NCBI GenBank assembly: GCA_905183005.1 | Contig: CAJJDO010000032.1 | Span: forward strand, 496,001-560,000 | Length of the DNA stretch: 64,000 bases | Source: Paramecium pentaurelia | Lineage: Eukaryota; Ciliophora; Oligohymenophorea; Peniculida; Parameciidae | Reading direction: 5' to 3' | Shown here: one piece after another, positions 37,648-51,096 of the stretch | Position numbering within the stretch: position 1 is the first letter of the stretch | Layout: every line of letters starts with the position of its first letter | Position numbers and translations under genes: made by a program | The notes under the pieces: model-generated | Databases searched by the model: none | Told to the model about the DNA's origin: nothing | Seen by the model: the letters and a program-made list of their open reading frames with translations, nothing else

Positions 37648-38404
37648 CTCGCAACTACCAGCTAGCTTTCCTTCCTTCCTCTCAGTTTGCATAAATAAAA
37701 TATAAAATACTGTATTATTAATTCATTATTAACTACAGCATTCAGAATATTAGTAGCAAAGTGTTTTATAATGAAATTTATAGTTTATTAAATTTTACCA
37801 ATTTCTTCATACATTTAATGTTTAGAAAAACATTCCTGAATTACTTAAATCGAGCATATTTATTTTTATCGATTGAAATTATTTGAATACAATTTCATGA
37901 TATTTATAATTTATATTCATTTTTAAATTCCAGTTATATTTTTAACTTAAACAATCTCATTATAGTGTTGTTGTGCTATATACTTTTTTAATCATCATTT
38001 ATGTGATATTTATCATTAATCTTCAATTTATCCTTACTTCAATTCTAAATTATTCTAATATTCTTAATCATATACTAAAATTACTTTTTAATATAAATAC
38101 AGTACTAGTAAATATTATTATCATTTTTAACAAGATTTCAGTTCTCTTTAAGTTTTCAATTCAATTTAATTATGGCAACTTTAATTTATTTATAGATGTA
38201 CAATTCAAATGATAAAATAGTTGAATTATCATATAGGATATCTTCTATTTTATTAAAGAGTAAACAATTTTATATTAAGTTCTAAAATAAATAATTATTA
38301 CTTTTAGTACAATAGTAGTATTTGCAATTAAAATATTAACTCATTATATTATAATATAATTTATTATTAAAAAATACTGATAATTGAATAGATAATTTAT
38401 CTAC
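37648..38404. other. long intergenic region
   Basis: About 760 bp, very AT-rich, between two minus-strand genes; it holds the Myb gene promoter and the 3' end of the lectin-like gene region. Short standard-code frames here have no conserved features. No RNA gene or repeat recognised. Confidence 0.4.
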
Positions 38405-40720
38405 TCATATATTTTTTTATAAATGCCATTCATAATAGGCTGCTTCAAGTTAATATGAATTTTCAACAGATCTTACATTGTGATCAGTTTCAATAAAGCT
38501 GGATCCTATCTGTTGTTTTTTCAATTATTCAAGATATTTCTCATATAATATTTGTGGATACTGATCTTAAGGTACTTTTAATTTAAACTCTTCAAAGCTT
38601 TAAATTGGAGTAGCTTTAATATTGTATTTTTATTAAAGTTCCTAAAGAATTTAATCTATTTAATAAATTATAAATATATACTTTTTCTTAAATTTAATTA
38701 TTCAGTATATGATACATTGGATTAATCAAAGACATCTTATATTTATTCTTGTTCTATTTGTTGATCTTATAATTATTCACTCTATTCTGAAACAAGTTTA
38801 ATATTTTCTAAGAAATTGAGATCAACTTCATCAGCTTTTTACAAATATTTTTATAGTCTTTCTTCTCTTGGATTAAGAATTTTTAATTCTTATTTAGGTT
38901 CAATGTTCTACTCTTCTTAAACAAGTTCAATTTTTATTTCTGTTTCAATCAATGGACTAGAAAAATGTTATTATGGTTTTACAGATCTTAAATTATTGTT
39001 ATTAGCAAATTAAGCAAAAATTGTATCATATTCATTTAGAATTGTTTATTTAGAATGTTTTATTTCATTATTTGGAGAATTTATTCTTTATTCTTCTTTA
39101 AATGGATTAGGAATTTCTTAAATTTATTGTTCAATTTTATTATTGAATTATTGATTAATATCTTTTTCATTAGTATATTAAGTATTTTCAATTTATTTCA
39201 TTAAATTTTCAGTCTTTAATTTTAATTAATCTTTTATTGATAATTTGTTATTTATTTTAGATTCTACTTTATCTATTGTTGATTATTCAACTTCAATATT
39301 CTTTTTGGCTTCTTCAAACATCTATTAAATTTTAGGTGAAAACTTAGGAGCTCTATCAATATATTTTAATTCAATAAGTTTTTCAGCTTAACTTTCTACT
39401 TGCATATCAATATTATTTTTAGATAAAAATGAAACATTAATGGATTCTTTTGGATTAAATTCAATGATGTTAATCTTTTTGGTTCTATCTTCTGATATTT
39501 TTTCCAATTTTTATAATTCTTCTTCAATATTAATTGGTTTTGAAATTCTAATTTTAGTAATCTCATCTTCTGATTCACTTTCTATATCATTTTCACTTTC
39601 ACTATCACTTTCAATAACACTCTAAATATCTTCTTATTAAGATATCTCATTAAGATTTGAATCAAAACTATTAATTCCATTAGGATGATTTATTTATTCT
39701 TCCAAATTTAAAATTTATTGATTTATCATCTTTTTTAAACTATCTTCATGAGATATGTGTGGCTATTCAATTTTATCTATTTTAATTTTCTATTCTATTA
39801 AATTTTCAACTTTATCTTTAGTAACTGTAAGATTTTCTTTTATTAATGGTATGAATTTTGATAAAGTTGGTTTTTCTTATTAATTATGAAATTCAGTACT
39901 AATTTTTAATTGTTTAGTTTAATCATTTCCTAACTTATAATAAGAATTACTAAAGTATAATAAACATTCATCTTCACAAATAAATGTTGATTATGCTATA
40001 ATTGATAAAGATGTAGATTATTTCATTAGGTTATATCCTTAGAATGTTGGTAAATCATCGATTCTAGATTATAGAATATCAACAGCACCAGCCACAACAC
40101 AAACTCCCAATATTTCTGTATCTATGGATTGGAATTTAAGCATGATTCCTTCATTTCTGATATCTAATTTTTAGATTAGTTGAGGATACCCTATTAAAAT
40201 GAGAAGGTATTGCTTTATTATCTTACTCCAGTTAAGAAAACCCATGATTTAGGTACTTTGACAAACTATCTAGAGATTTTAGATGCAAATACTTTAAATA
40301 AGGTATGAACACAATTTCTTTGACTTTAAAATTCAAACAATTCACTTATACTCTATCATCAACGATAGCCATATAACGATATTCTAATTATTATTCTGTT
40401 CCACTCAAAACTCCTATTGTAAATCCTAAATTTAGTTTAAAAAAGAGTACCATCAGTTGTTACATTGTAAATCTTACTGAAATACACCTAAGAATTATGA
40501 TTCATTAGACTATTAATTGTTAATGCAACCTAAGGGACACGGATAAATGGCTGATCAAATTATATTTCCTTTATTTTTCATTTGCAATTTGTCATACTTA
40601 ATATTATAGTTTTCCAGGCTAAAGATCTTCAAATTGAATTAACCCAATCTCTAATTATAATGGTATGTTTTTGCAAGTAACCAAATAAAACAGAAGAAGG
40701 ATAATTAGTTATACCTTCAT
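38405..40720 (-). CDS. secreted or membrane-entering H-type-lectin-like protein with coiled-coil tail
   Basis: Six exons (introns 40569-40597, 40426-40450, 40270-40292, 40164-40189, 38656-38681) give exactly 728 aa. A signal peptide (MKVQLIILLLFYLVTCKN) precedes an H-lectin-type beta sandwich: EIQFDQPFIRVPQVALTI, IYNVTTDGFTIGVL and YRYMAIV. A second similar unit follows: FVKVPKSWVFLTGV, then IRNEGIMLKFQS and ILGVCVVAGAVD. The remaining 500 residues are Glu/Gln/Ile-rich coiled coil with an acidic Ser-rich tract (ESDSESENDIESESEDE). H-lectins bind GalNAc in other organisms; ligand residues cannot be verified here. The overlapping ATG at 40245 was rejected because it drops the signal peptide. 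Confidence 0.65.
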
Positions 40721-40977
40721 AAAATTAATATTATATTAAAAACGAATAAACGAAATTAACATCAATTAATGATAGTAATTTTTACATGGATCTTATGGTA
40801 TGCTTAATAATTTGATAGAATTTTTTATAATTACTATAGTCTCGAAATTTATACCATATTTTATTAGTCTGTTGTTAATTTAAATACTTCAAATATAGAA
40901 TTGTTATTTATATAAGAATTAAGTTATCTATAATATATACAGATTAATATAAGTATGATTCTATTAAATATATTGTA

Positions 40978-41395
40978 ATGAATGTGTATCATTAAATTAT
41001 CTAATCAAACATAGGTAAGCATTTACAATTGAATTATTCGATTTGATGATTATTTAATCATAGAATAAGTGCACAAAAGATTTAAATTATTAGAATAATT
41101 TAATTTATTGAGTATATCTTAAAAAATTGAGAATGTCAATTAAATTTTAAGAATTAGAATCATAAGATTATCAAAGGAATCATTAAAAATTAGTAATATA
41201 TTCAAATTATAAAAAGATTATATAAATTCCTATTTATTTGAAACTTTGGATTTAGGATAAATAAGATATTATTCCAATCTTTAAAAAAGTAAGAATTCTT
41301 TTGAATTATCAAATTATTTTGGTATGCTTTAAAGTTATGCTTAAGAAAGATTAAATTGCAAAAGAGTTCTATCATTCTTTATATTAAATTAATGA
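40978..41395 (+). CDS. hypothetical small protein
   Basis: Met-Asn-Val-Tyr start, then a frame running through EQVHKRFKLLEQFNLL to TGA at 41395. It requires one 49-nt intron (41012-41060), which is longer than any other here, so the model is weak. Without it the 3' frame has no ATG. The product (about 122 aa) is helical and Lys/Ile-rich with no recognised family. Confidence 0.35.
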
Positions 41396-41504
41396 TATTT
41401 TTAATTTTAAATATAATAAAACCATATATTTATCATTAATTAATTGATATACAAATAATTTTAAATAGAATCTATTTATACCAATTAATTTATAATAAAT
41501 TATT

Positions 41505-42578
41505 TCATTCTTCCTTTGATTATTTGTCTTCTTAGATCGACACTTTTATTTATAATGGTTCCTCAAAGGCATAAGTAACCATAGTTTAAAGATTACTAGA
41601 AATAGATTTTTTTACAAAATTTTCATAAATATTTAAAGTTTTTAATTAACAAAATTAATCATGTTTTAAAATTGTAACTATTCCTAAAGAATAATTATCA
41701 TAATTAAAGATTAATATTTTCTATTCTCGATGAAATTAAAATTCATTATTAGATAAAAAATGATTTAGATGAAGATGAAAAGTTCTAATCAATGCTTTTC
41801 TTCTAAAATTGACTTAATGAATAGTTAATTTAAATGTATCAAGAATCAATTAAATATTGTCATTTAAAAAATAATACTATCCAATAATTTTACTATGTGA
41901 TATCAGTTTCCATTTCTTCTAACCTTGTTATTAATATAATGAATAATAATTCTAATAATTAATAATCAATTAATTCTCACTAGAATTTAAACTTATATAG
42001 AAATTCTTATTAATAGAATCCTACAATTTGGTTAAATGACCTGATAAAATTGATTATTCCATTTATTTTTCTTATTTATTAAGATATTAATAACATATCC
42101 ATTATAATTATTAATTATCAAAATAGAAACACGAAATTTAAAATGGTTGAGTTACAAAAAATTACATATCTTCTTAATTTATAATTATTTATTTAATTTC
42201 TTGTTTCGAAAGTTCAATAATTTATTCATTCTCCAATTTCCCATTCTTAAGTCTATAAATATATATTTGGCCATTATTCAATCCAAGAATAAGAGATATA
42301 GATTTATTCATTAAGGTAAAAAATGAAATTAGTTGATTTTTAAATTGTATTTATGCTAAGAATTTTAGAGGATTTAATGAAAATAACATTAAATCATTTA
42401 TATTATGAGTTTCAAAAAGGCAACAAAAATTAGTATTTGATGTATTAAATTTTATAGACTTACACCAATATTATTCTGAAGTTTTCAAATCATAAACTTC
42501 TTTGATAATAAATTTATTCTATATTTCATTCAACTTTTATTTTTGTGATTAATATCCTTTATTGAATTGGTTAAACAT
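41505..42578 (-). CDS. 357-aa protein of unknown function, possibly propeller-like (complete copy)
   Basis: A single exon of exactly 358 codons from MFNQFNKGYQSQKQKLNEIQ to SIQEDKQSKEE. Segments such as LMNKSISLILGLNNGQIYIY and the recurrence of short beta-like stretches (QISCFYF, LLIINYQ-type, KWKLISHSK) recall degenerate WD-type blades, but no WD dipeptide or GH motif is clear. Function unknown. Part of the gene is duplicated after N joint 5. Gene density and codon use are like those of its neighbours. Confidence 0.6.
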
Positions 42579-42888
42579 AAATAAATTAATAATATAAAAT
42601 AGAAATAGTCATAAAGATAATAATTAAAAAATAATTGATACAAATTCTTTGACTAATCATATATATTATCAATTATAATATTTAATAAAGTATAAAAATC
42701 TAATATTTGTGCATTTTAAATTATTACCTATATGTTAGAAGTTTTTATATTAAATTAGAATTTCATTTATTGATGATAATTATAAAATTTAATTTAAATT
42801 ATTTCTTTAACATATATATAAGAACAATTCTTATTAATAATGAGTTAAAAAAATTCTTTAATTTATCCTATTGCAATCTCATGTTATA
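42579..42888. other. upstream flank of the 357-aa gene
   Basis: About 310 bp, AT-rich, with no supported gene; repeated at 43799-44108. In the second copy it lies between divergent genes and should hold the promoter of both. Confidence 0.4.
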
Positions 42889-42889
42889 N

Positions 42890-43798
42890 AATTGTAACTA
42901 TTCCTAAAGAATAATTATCATAATTAAAGATTAATATTTTCTATTCTCGATGAAATTAAAATTCATTATTAGATAAAAAATGATTTAGATGAAGATGAAA
43001 AGTTCTAATCAATGCTTTTCTTCTAAAATTGACTTAATGAATAGTTAATTTAAATGTATCAAGAATCAATTAAATATTGTCATTTAAAAAATAATACTAT
43101 CCAATAATTTTACTATGTGATATCAGTTTCCATTTCTTCTAACCTTGTTATTAATATAATGAATAATAATTCTAATAATTAATAATCAATTAATTCTCAC
43201 TAGAATTTAAACTTATATAGAAATTCTTATTAATAGAATCCTACAATTTGGTTAAATGACCTGATAAAATTGATTATTCCATTTATTTTTCTTATTTATT
43301 AAGATATTAATAACATATCCATTATAATTATTAATTATCAAAATAGAAACACGAAATTTAAAATGGTTGAGTTACAAAAAATTACATATCTTCTTAATTT
43401 ATAATTATTTATTTAATTTCTTGTTTCGAAAGTTCAATAATTTATTCATTCTCCAATTTCCCATTCTTAAGTCTATAAATATATATTTGGCCATTATTCA
43501 ATCCAAGAATAAGAGATATAGATTTATTCATTAAGGTAAAAAATGAAATTAGTTGATTTTTAAATTGTATTTATGCTAAGAATTTTAGAGGATTTAATGA
43601 AAATAACATTAAATCATTTATATTATGAGTTTCAAAAAGGCAACAAAAATTAGTATTTGATGTATTAAATTTTATAGACTTACACCAATATTATTCTGAA
43701 GTTTTCAAATCATAAACTTCTTTGATAATAAATTTATTCTATATTTCATTCAACTTTTATTTTTGTGATTAATATCCTTTATTGAATTGGTTAAACAT
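42890..43798 (-). CDS. 357-aa protein, second copy lacking its last 55 codons
   Basis: Same start and frame as at 41505-42578 but truncated at the N at 42889, so the C-terminal 55 residues are missing. It reflects the contig overlap and is not a separate gene. Confidence 0.65.
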
Positions 43799-44108
43799 AA
43801 ATAAATTAATAATATAAAATAGAAATAGTCATAAAGATAATAATTAAAAAATAATTGATACAAATTCTTTGACTAATCATATATATTATCAATTATAATA
43901 TTTAATAAAGTATAAAAATCTAATATTTGTGCATTTTAAATTATTACCTATATGTTAGAAGTTTTTATATTAAATTAGAATTTCATTTATTGATGATAAT
44001 TATAAAATTTAATTTAAATTATTTCTTTAACATATATATAAGAACAATTCTTATTAATAATGAGTTAAAAAAATTCTTTAATTTATCCTATTGCAATCTC
44101 ATGTTATA
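42890..44108 (+). repeat. re-start after N joint 5: duplicate of 41670-42888
   Basis: A 1,219-nt copy. The first copy stops at the N at 42889, and the second starts inside the 3' part of the 357-aa gene and runs on into unique sequence. I saw no differences. Confidence 0.88.
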
Positions 44109-44138
44109 GTAGAATGAGATTTTAATATATTATATTTT

Positions 44139-46451
44139 ATGTTTTTATCAATTTTATTATTGAGCTTAATAAATTGTTAATATGAACCCGTTTTGATAGC
44201 TAGATTTGGAATGAATAAGAACAAATTAGTAAAAGATCCTGCTCCTAAATTTGAATGTGTAGATGAAATAGATGAAGCAGATGAATAACCAAAAGAGTTT
44301 TCAATAAAGGTTGGAACACTTTATTAAATTTCAGATGGAACTTGGTATTTAAAATCAACTGATCCAACAAGTGGATTAACAAATCTCTTGAATTTAAATG
44401 ATATTACTAGAGTTAAGTATGTTCCAAAATAAGAAGAAGATAAAAAGAAAAAGACTGAAGATAAGCCTGAATAAGTATTGAAAGAATTTGAATGGACTCC
44501 TTTGATAGCTTACGAAAGTTTCCCAAGGAACAGAGGAGGACATTCGATGCATGCTATAGGAGATATAATAGTTTTATTTGGAGGATGCTTTTTGGACATA
44601 AAATGCTTTGATGATATTTTTTTATTCGATGCAAGAACTAAGGAATGGACTTCTCCTAGAATTTTTGGCATTCCTCCAGTAGGTAGAAATGGATTTGGAG
44701 CTTTAGTAAATGGAGCAAGATTGTATATATTTGGTGGATATACTTTATAAGGATTGACAAATGATTTATTTGTATTAGATTTAGAAAGTAAAAGTTGGAA
44801 TCAACTATTTTGGCCAGGAATAGCTCCGACACCAAGAGCAGGACACAAAATGGTTTTGACAGCTATAGGTGGAATAGTATTTGGAGGATTTATGGGTGAA
44901 AAATACTCAAATGATGTATATATTCTTGATATTGTTAATGAGAAATGGTTAAAACCAGTAGTAAGTGGAGATATTCCTATAGGGAGAGAGAGTTTCTCTA
45001 TGATATCCCATCATGGTGTTGCATATGTATTTGGAGGATATGCGACTGGAGTAGTTTTAAATGATGTATATACTATTAATGAGGATTTGACTTGGGAAAA
45101 GAAGGAACCAGCAGGGAAAGTACCATCTCCAAGATAGGGAGCAGCATTTGCTGAATATGATCATAGAATATTTGTTGCAGGAGGATGTAATCCAAAGACT
45201 TTTGAATGCTATAATGATTTATATTCATTAGATACTACTACAAATCATTTTAGTACAGTGAATGCTTTTAAGAAAAAGAATTTGAAGGCTGTAGAGTTTG
45301 CAGGAATGGTATTTGCTGGATAATTATTAATTCATTTTGGTGGATGTAAATTAGATAAAACTTGTAGTGATTCATTGACAGGAGTTTTACTGATATCTAA
45401 TGAATAATGTCCTCCATGTAGAAATGGAGGAGTCTGTAGAGTTGGTCATTGCAATTGTTAATAAGGTTGGCAGGGAATAGATTGTACATTAAAGGTACTT
45501 TGCAGATAGAATTGTTTAGGATAAGGTACTTGTTTAAGTAATGGTTATTGCAGATGTTATCCAGGATTCACAGGATCTATTTGTTAATTACAAATACCAT
45601 GTCCTAGTAATTGTACTGATGCTGAACATGGTGAATGTTAGTTGGATGGAAAATGTAAATGTAAAGAAGGTTTTAGTGGTTAAACATGTGGAGAAGATCC
45701 AAAAGAGGAAAAAAAGAAAGAAGAAGAAATATGTAAAAATAAATGTAATCGTCATGGGAAATGTAATTATTATACAGGTTTATGTGAATGTGATTATGGA
45801 TTTAGTGGTCCTGATTGTTCAGTAGTATCTTCATCTGATGATTATAAATCTATTTGGTAATTACTTAAAGATGATGATAATGAACCTGAAACTGGAACAA
45901 CTAATGTAAATATGTAAGATTTTATATCAACTGGACATAAATTTTAAAAATAATAGAATTATTATGTTTCATCTGAAGGTGAAGAAGATAATTATGATGA
46001 AAATTTAGATTATAATAATCTTATAAAAAAATAAAGAAAATTTAATAGTCTTTAAAGTAATAATGATCAAAATATTTCTAATTATTAATTGACTATGGTA
46101 CCTCCGAAGACTGAATAAGAAGAAGATCCTTACTAATTAATGTTATTGAATGAATGTCCTAAACGATGTTCTGAACATGGTGTATGTATTGAAAACGAAT
46201 GTTATTGTTGGCTTGGATATTCAGGAGATTATTGTTAAGCATCTAAAATAGCTGATTTCTATTTAGGATGGAGAAAGAAAAAAGTAATGCATGCTTGTTT
46301 GATAAGTTTTTTTGTAGGTATGTTATTAGGATATGGTGTTGTTTTATTAATGAGAAAACGAGGTAATAATGATGAATTTAGAAATATGTCTGAAGTACCT
46401 AGTTAGAAAATAGATGATAATGAAGGAGAAGTTGATGAAATAATTATTTGA
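44139..46451 (+). CDS. kelch-EGF type I membrane protein (attractin-like layout)
   Basis: Intronless, 770 aa. Signal peptide MFLSILLLSLINC; a Lys/Glu-rich stretch; from about residue 113 to 415 a kelch propeller with repeated GG + Tyr/Trp pairs (VLFGGCFLDIKCFDDIFLF, RLYIFGGYTL, VAYVFGGYATG); from about 424 a run of EGF modules (CRNGGVCRVGHCNC, CRCYPGFTGSIC, CKCKEGFSGQTC, CECDYGFSGPDC) and a late one (CSEHGVCIENECYC) near 672; one TM helix (ACLISFFVGMLLGYGVVLLM) and a 45-residue cytosolic tail. Kelch-plus-EGF ectodomains occur in attractin and MEGF8; a role in adhesion or mating is conceivable but unproven. Confidence 0.88.
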
Positions 46452-46478
46452 TTTATATTAATTATAAATTATATTATT

Positions 46479-48796
46479 ATGGACGATAGTTTGAATCAAA
46501 CTTAACTAAAAAAGAAGACATTCTTAGTTAAAAGGAAAGTTGATGATTCATATAAATAATCTAAATTATATCCATCTAATCCAGGAGCAGGAGCAGGAGG
46601 AGTATTTGAATCTTATTTAATTTAGTCATACATGCCAATCTCTAAAATTCAAATAAAGAAACCTACATCAGGTGTACCATCATTGAAGAGTAAAGGAGGT
46701 TAAGATAAATAGGATTAAAAAGCAAGCACACCAAAAGGAGCTATTAGTATAATATCTGAATTAGATGAGGAGGAGAAGAAAAATGAGGTAGAGGGACCTT
46801 AGGTATGAATTCGAATTAAATATATTAAGTTGAAAATGGAGAAAGAACATATATCATTTTTGGTTAAAACTGAAACAGTCGGTTATGATAATGTAGTAGT
46901 TTCAAATAATGGAAGTGCAGCTATATATTATGAATGGAAGAGAATTGAAAGTGTTAGGAAATAGCCTAATTCAATTTAAGATATAAATGAGGAGAGGTTC
47001 TTTTGTCATCATGATTAAAATGTTATAAAACCAGGAGAAAGAATTAAATTTGTGTTTAGTTTTCTATCAAAATAAGCAGGAGTATTTAATGAAGAATGGG
47101 AATTGAAATGTGAACCTCCATGTTTAACTTAATTACCTAATTTAAAATTAACAGGTATTTCATTTATAGATGATGAATTAACTAATGGAAGAAAAGAATT
47201 TCAAAAATAAATTAAAAATAAATTTGCATTAAAAATAGCAACTGAAATTGTTGATGATATATTTGAAGAAGTTAAAACACCACCACCTCTTAAACCAGAT
47301 CTTAATGATCCAGAATAATTTAAAATAGAATTTGAAGAATTAAATCTAGGAGAATAATTATGGTTTACACATGAAATTATGAATTTCTTTAATTTCTCAT
47401 CAGATGAAATATGTTAAGTATTGAAATAAGATATACCTTGGAATGGTGATGTTAAATTATTAAGATAATCATGTCATACTATAGATGAAGAAGAAGTTAA
47501 AGAATTAGTATTACGTAAATTAGAATTATGGGTTAAATTGGCTAAGAAAGTACCAATCTCTAGAAATCCTATTTATAGTGTTGTTAAAGATTTATTAGGA
47601 GATGTGGCTAATCAAGTTCCTTAATTATCTGAAGATATGCGTAAAGAATTACAAATGTGGGAATATACATTTCATGAACCTGAAGATTTAACACCTGAAA
47701 AAGCTAAAGCTAAATTAGATGAATTTAATAAAATGAAAGCTAATTGGTTAAAAAATGCAAAAAAGAAGAAATGGAATGATGATATGGAAAAAGAATTAAT
47801 TGAAGAATATAAAAATAAATTAGGAGTTAAAGTATCTGAAGCATTAGCATAAGCAGCTATTAAATTAGAAAATGATGGATAATTATTATAAGTAGGAGCA
47901 ATGATGAAACCAGAATTAAAATGGAATGTTTTTAGAAGGAGAAGATATTAATCTACTTATTTTTATGATCTTCTTAGAAAAAAAACTATTCAAGATTCAG
48001 ATATTGAAGGAAAAAAAATTGGATTAAAAATACATTTAAAATTAGCTAATAGACCTGATGTTTATGAACTTAAAGAAAAATTTGAATAAACATTACTTAA
48101 AGAATAAGAAGAAGAAAATAAAAGATTGGAAGAAGAAAGATTAGAAAAAGAAAGATTAGCTTAAGAAGCAGCAAAAAAAAAAGGTAAAGGTAAACCAGTT
48201 AAATAAAAAGAAGTTGAAGTTGTATAAGGTAATATATAAAATTAATATCAATAGTCTAATAAAAGAATTATGATTTAAGTCATTTAGATTAAGCAACACT
48301 TCAAGAATGTGTTGACACTATTAAATTATTGATGGAAAGATAAGCTAAAATTGTTGTATTACTTGTAAGTTATGATAATCCAAGTGGAAAATATAAGTTT
48401 ACATCTTCAACTAAATTCTTTTATGAATGGTTAAAGACACATGTAGAATGTCCAGTCTATTTTAATGATGCTATCATTGAAAATTTAGATGAATAATTAG
48501 AAACATAAACATATTAAGAAAATAGTGTTTTAGTATTAGAAAACTTATTCTTTTATCCAGATGAAGTTGGTTACACTGAAGAAGAACCTGATATTGAATC
48601 AAAAACACCTTTTAGAACTCTATTACCTTATGGCAATATTTATATTATAGGAGATAGAGTGAATTTCTTTTCAAGATTTTATCCTTCTATTATTCATATG
48701 AATGCAGATTAAACAATTTTATCTTCAGCTATTGCCAAAGATATACATATATTATGTCATAATCTTATGGGTTGTTAAGAAAGAAATGGAACTCTT
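46479..48796 (+). CDS. MYCBPAP-PGK fusion protein, copy A (5' part, cut at the N at 48797)
   Basis: The reconstructed gene (A to 48796, then B, then C) encodes 1,152 aa. Introns here: 46803-46829 and 48229-48254. Residues 1-575 match MYCBP-associated protein: VVVSNNGSAAIYYEWKRI, FFCHHDQNVIKPGERIKF, NEEWELKCEPP and a helical region with WEYTFHEPEDLTPEKAK. MYCBPAP is the FAP147 subunit of the C2a projection of the ciliary central apparatus. From about 580 a phosphoglycerate-kinase fold begins (LDQATLQECVDTIKLLMERQAKIVVLL, NSVLVLENLFFYPDEVG). Only 27 bp separate this gene from the kelch gene. Confidence 0.85.
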
Positions 48797-48797
48797 N

Positions 48798-50352
48798 CTG
48801 AAATTGTTGATGATATATTTGAAGAAGTTAAAACACCACCACCTCTTAAACCAGATCTTAATGATCCAGAATAATTTAAAATAGAATTTGAAGAATTAAA
48901 TCTAGGAGAATAATTATGGTTTACACATGAAATTATGAATTTCTTTAATTTCTCATCAGATGAAATATGTTAAGTATTGAAATAAGATATACCTTGGAAT
49001 GGTGATGTTAAATTATTAAGATAATCATGTCATACTATAGATGAAGAAGAAGTTAAAGAATTAGTATTACGTAAATTAGAATTATGGGTTAAATTGGCTA
49101 AGAAAGTACCAATCTCTAGAAATCCTATTTATAGTGTTGTTAAAGATTTATTAGGAGATGTGGCTAATCAAGTTCCTTAATTATCTGAAGATATGCGTAA
49201 AGAATTACAAATGTGGGAATATACATTTCATGAACCTGAAGATTTAACACCTGAAAAAGCTAAAGCTAAATTAGATGAATTTAATAAAATGAAAGCTAAT
49301 TGGTTAAAAAATGCAAAAAAGAAGAAATGGAATGATGATATGGAAAAAGAATTAATTGAAGAATATAAAAATAAATTAGGAGTTAAAGTATCTGAAGCAT
49401 TAGCATAAGCAGCTATTAAATTAGAAAATGATGGATAATTATTATAAGTAGGAGCAATGATGAAACCAGAATTAAAATGGAATGTTTTTAGAAGAAGAAG
49501 ATATTAATCTACTTATTTTTATGATCTTCTTAGAAAAAAAACTATTCAAGATTCAGATATTGAAGGAAAAAAAATTGGATTAAAAATACATTTAAAATTA
49601 GCTAATAGACCTGATGTTTATGAACTTAAAGAAAAATTTGAATAAACATTACTTAAAGAATAAGAAGAAGAAAATAAAAGATTGGAAGAAGAAAGATTAG
49701 AAAAAGAAAGATTAGCTTAAGAAGCAGCAAAGAAAAAAGGTAAAGGTAAACCAGTTAAATAAAAAGAAGTTGAAGTTGTATAAGGTAATATATAAAATTA
49801 ATATCAATAGTCTAATAAAAGAATTATGATTTAAGTCATTTAGATTAAGCAACACTTCAAGAATGTGTTGACACTATTAAATTATTGATGGAAAGATAAG
49901 CTAAAATTGTTGTATTACTTGTAAGTTATGATAATCCAAGTGGAAAATATAAGTTTACATCTTCAACTAAATTCTTTTATGAATGGTTAAAGACACATGT
50001 AGAATGTCCAGTCTATTTTAATGATGCTATCATTGAAAATTTAGATGAATAATTAGAAACTTAAACATATTAAGAAAATAGTGTTTTAGTATTAGAAAAC
50101 TTATTCTTTTATCCAGATGAAGTTGGTTACACTGAAGAAGAACCTGATATTGAATCAAAAACACCTTTTAGAACTCTATTACCTTATGGCAATATTTATA
50201 TTATAGGAGATAGAGTTAATTTCTTTTCAAGATTTTATCCTTCTATTATTCATATGAATGCAGATTAAACAATTTTATCTTCAGCTATTGCCAAAGATAT
50301 ACATATATTATGTCATAATCTTATGGGTTGTTAAGAAAGAAATGGAACTCTC
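48798..50352 (+). repeat. re-start after N joint 6: duplicate of 47242-48796
   Basis: A 1,555-nt copy with a handful of mostly silent substitutions, for example at 48498/50054 and 48658/50214. The last base before the N also differs, as often at contig ends. Confidence 0.88.
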
Positions 50353-51095
50353 ATTCTAGGTGGAGATCTTACAGGTGATAAATTATTAACAATTGATTAA
50401 TTATCTGGACATCTATCATCAATAATTTTGTTAGGTAAACTAGGATTATCATTCTATTTAACTATGTATGAGATACCAAGTGATCTTGTGTCAGAAGCTG
50501 TAAGAGATGTTATTAAAAATCTACTTAATGTTTTAAGAGATGAATCAACTGAAAAACCTCCATAAAGATTAACAAGAATCAGTCATCTACCTGAACAACC
50601 AAAACCTAAAGCAAGATTAATATGTCCATAAGATTATCTAATTACTACATTACCTGAAGGATATGATCCTGCTAATTAAGAACATGTATAGATTGTGACT
50701 TCCACTATTGCACCTTTTGTACCTGAAGGCAATATTTAATTAGAAGAAGGAAAGATACTCTTAGATTATGGACCTAAAACTATTGAAATTGTTAAAGAGG
50801 AAATATAAAATGCTTAAAGATTATTTTGGATAGATGATGCTAACCTTGGTTTATACAATATTTAAAAATAAATAACTGTCCCTGATTTTGAAGCTATTGC
50901 TTTACTTAAGAAATTAAGAGAAGAAGAAGCTGAAAGAGAAAGAGAGAGATTGGAAAAATTAAAAGAAAAAAAAGGAGGAAAAGGAAATAAAAAAGGTCTC
51001 AAAGAAGAACCACCTAAGGAACCTATTAATAGTAATATATTATGAAATATTAATTTTTTAGTTAAAACTACAAAAGAAATTAATGTTCCAGTATT
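48798..51095 (+). CDS. MYCBPAP-PGK fusion protein, copy B (middle part)
   Basis: Enters in the MYCBPAP part (EIVDDIFEEVKTPPP) and supplies the PGK region that copy A lacks: LILGGDLTGDKLLTIDQL, matching the GGAKVxDK nucleotide-domain motif, then RLICPQDYLITTLPEG, ILLDYGPKTIEIV and RLFWIDDANLGLYN, matching LDxGPxxxxxxxxxxxxxxxVWNGPxGVFE. The PGK substrate-binding residues (RxDxN, HxGRP, the Arg after NDAF) are not present, so catalysis is unlikely. Cut at the N at 51096 inside an exon. Confidence 0.82.
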
Positions 51096-51096
51096 N

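Noticed and set aside
37973..38212. Plus-strand 79-aa hydrophobic frame
   Set aside because: AT-driven composition in intergenic DNA with no conserved pattern.
38405..40245. Separate coiled-coil gene starting at ATG 40245 or at 40026, and a separate short lectin gene ending at TGA 40023
   Set aside because: A 26-nt intron at 40164-40189 joins the lectin part to the coiled coil in one exact 728-aa frame and yields a second lectin-like repeat.
41127..41460. ATG8/ubiquitin-like protein starting MSIKFQELES
   Set aside because: The resemblance was only in a few residues, and no C-terminal Gly or core motif is present.
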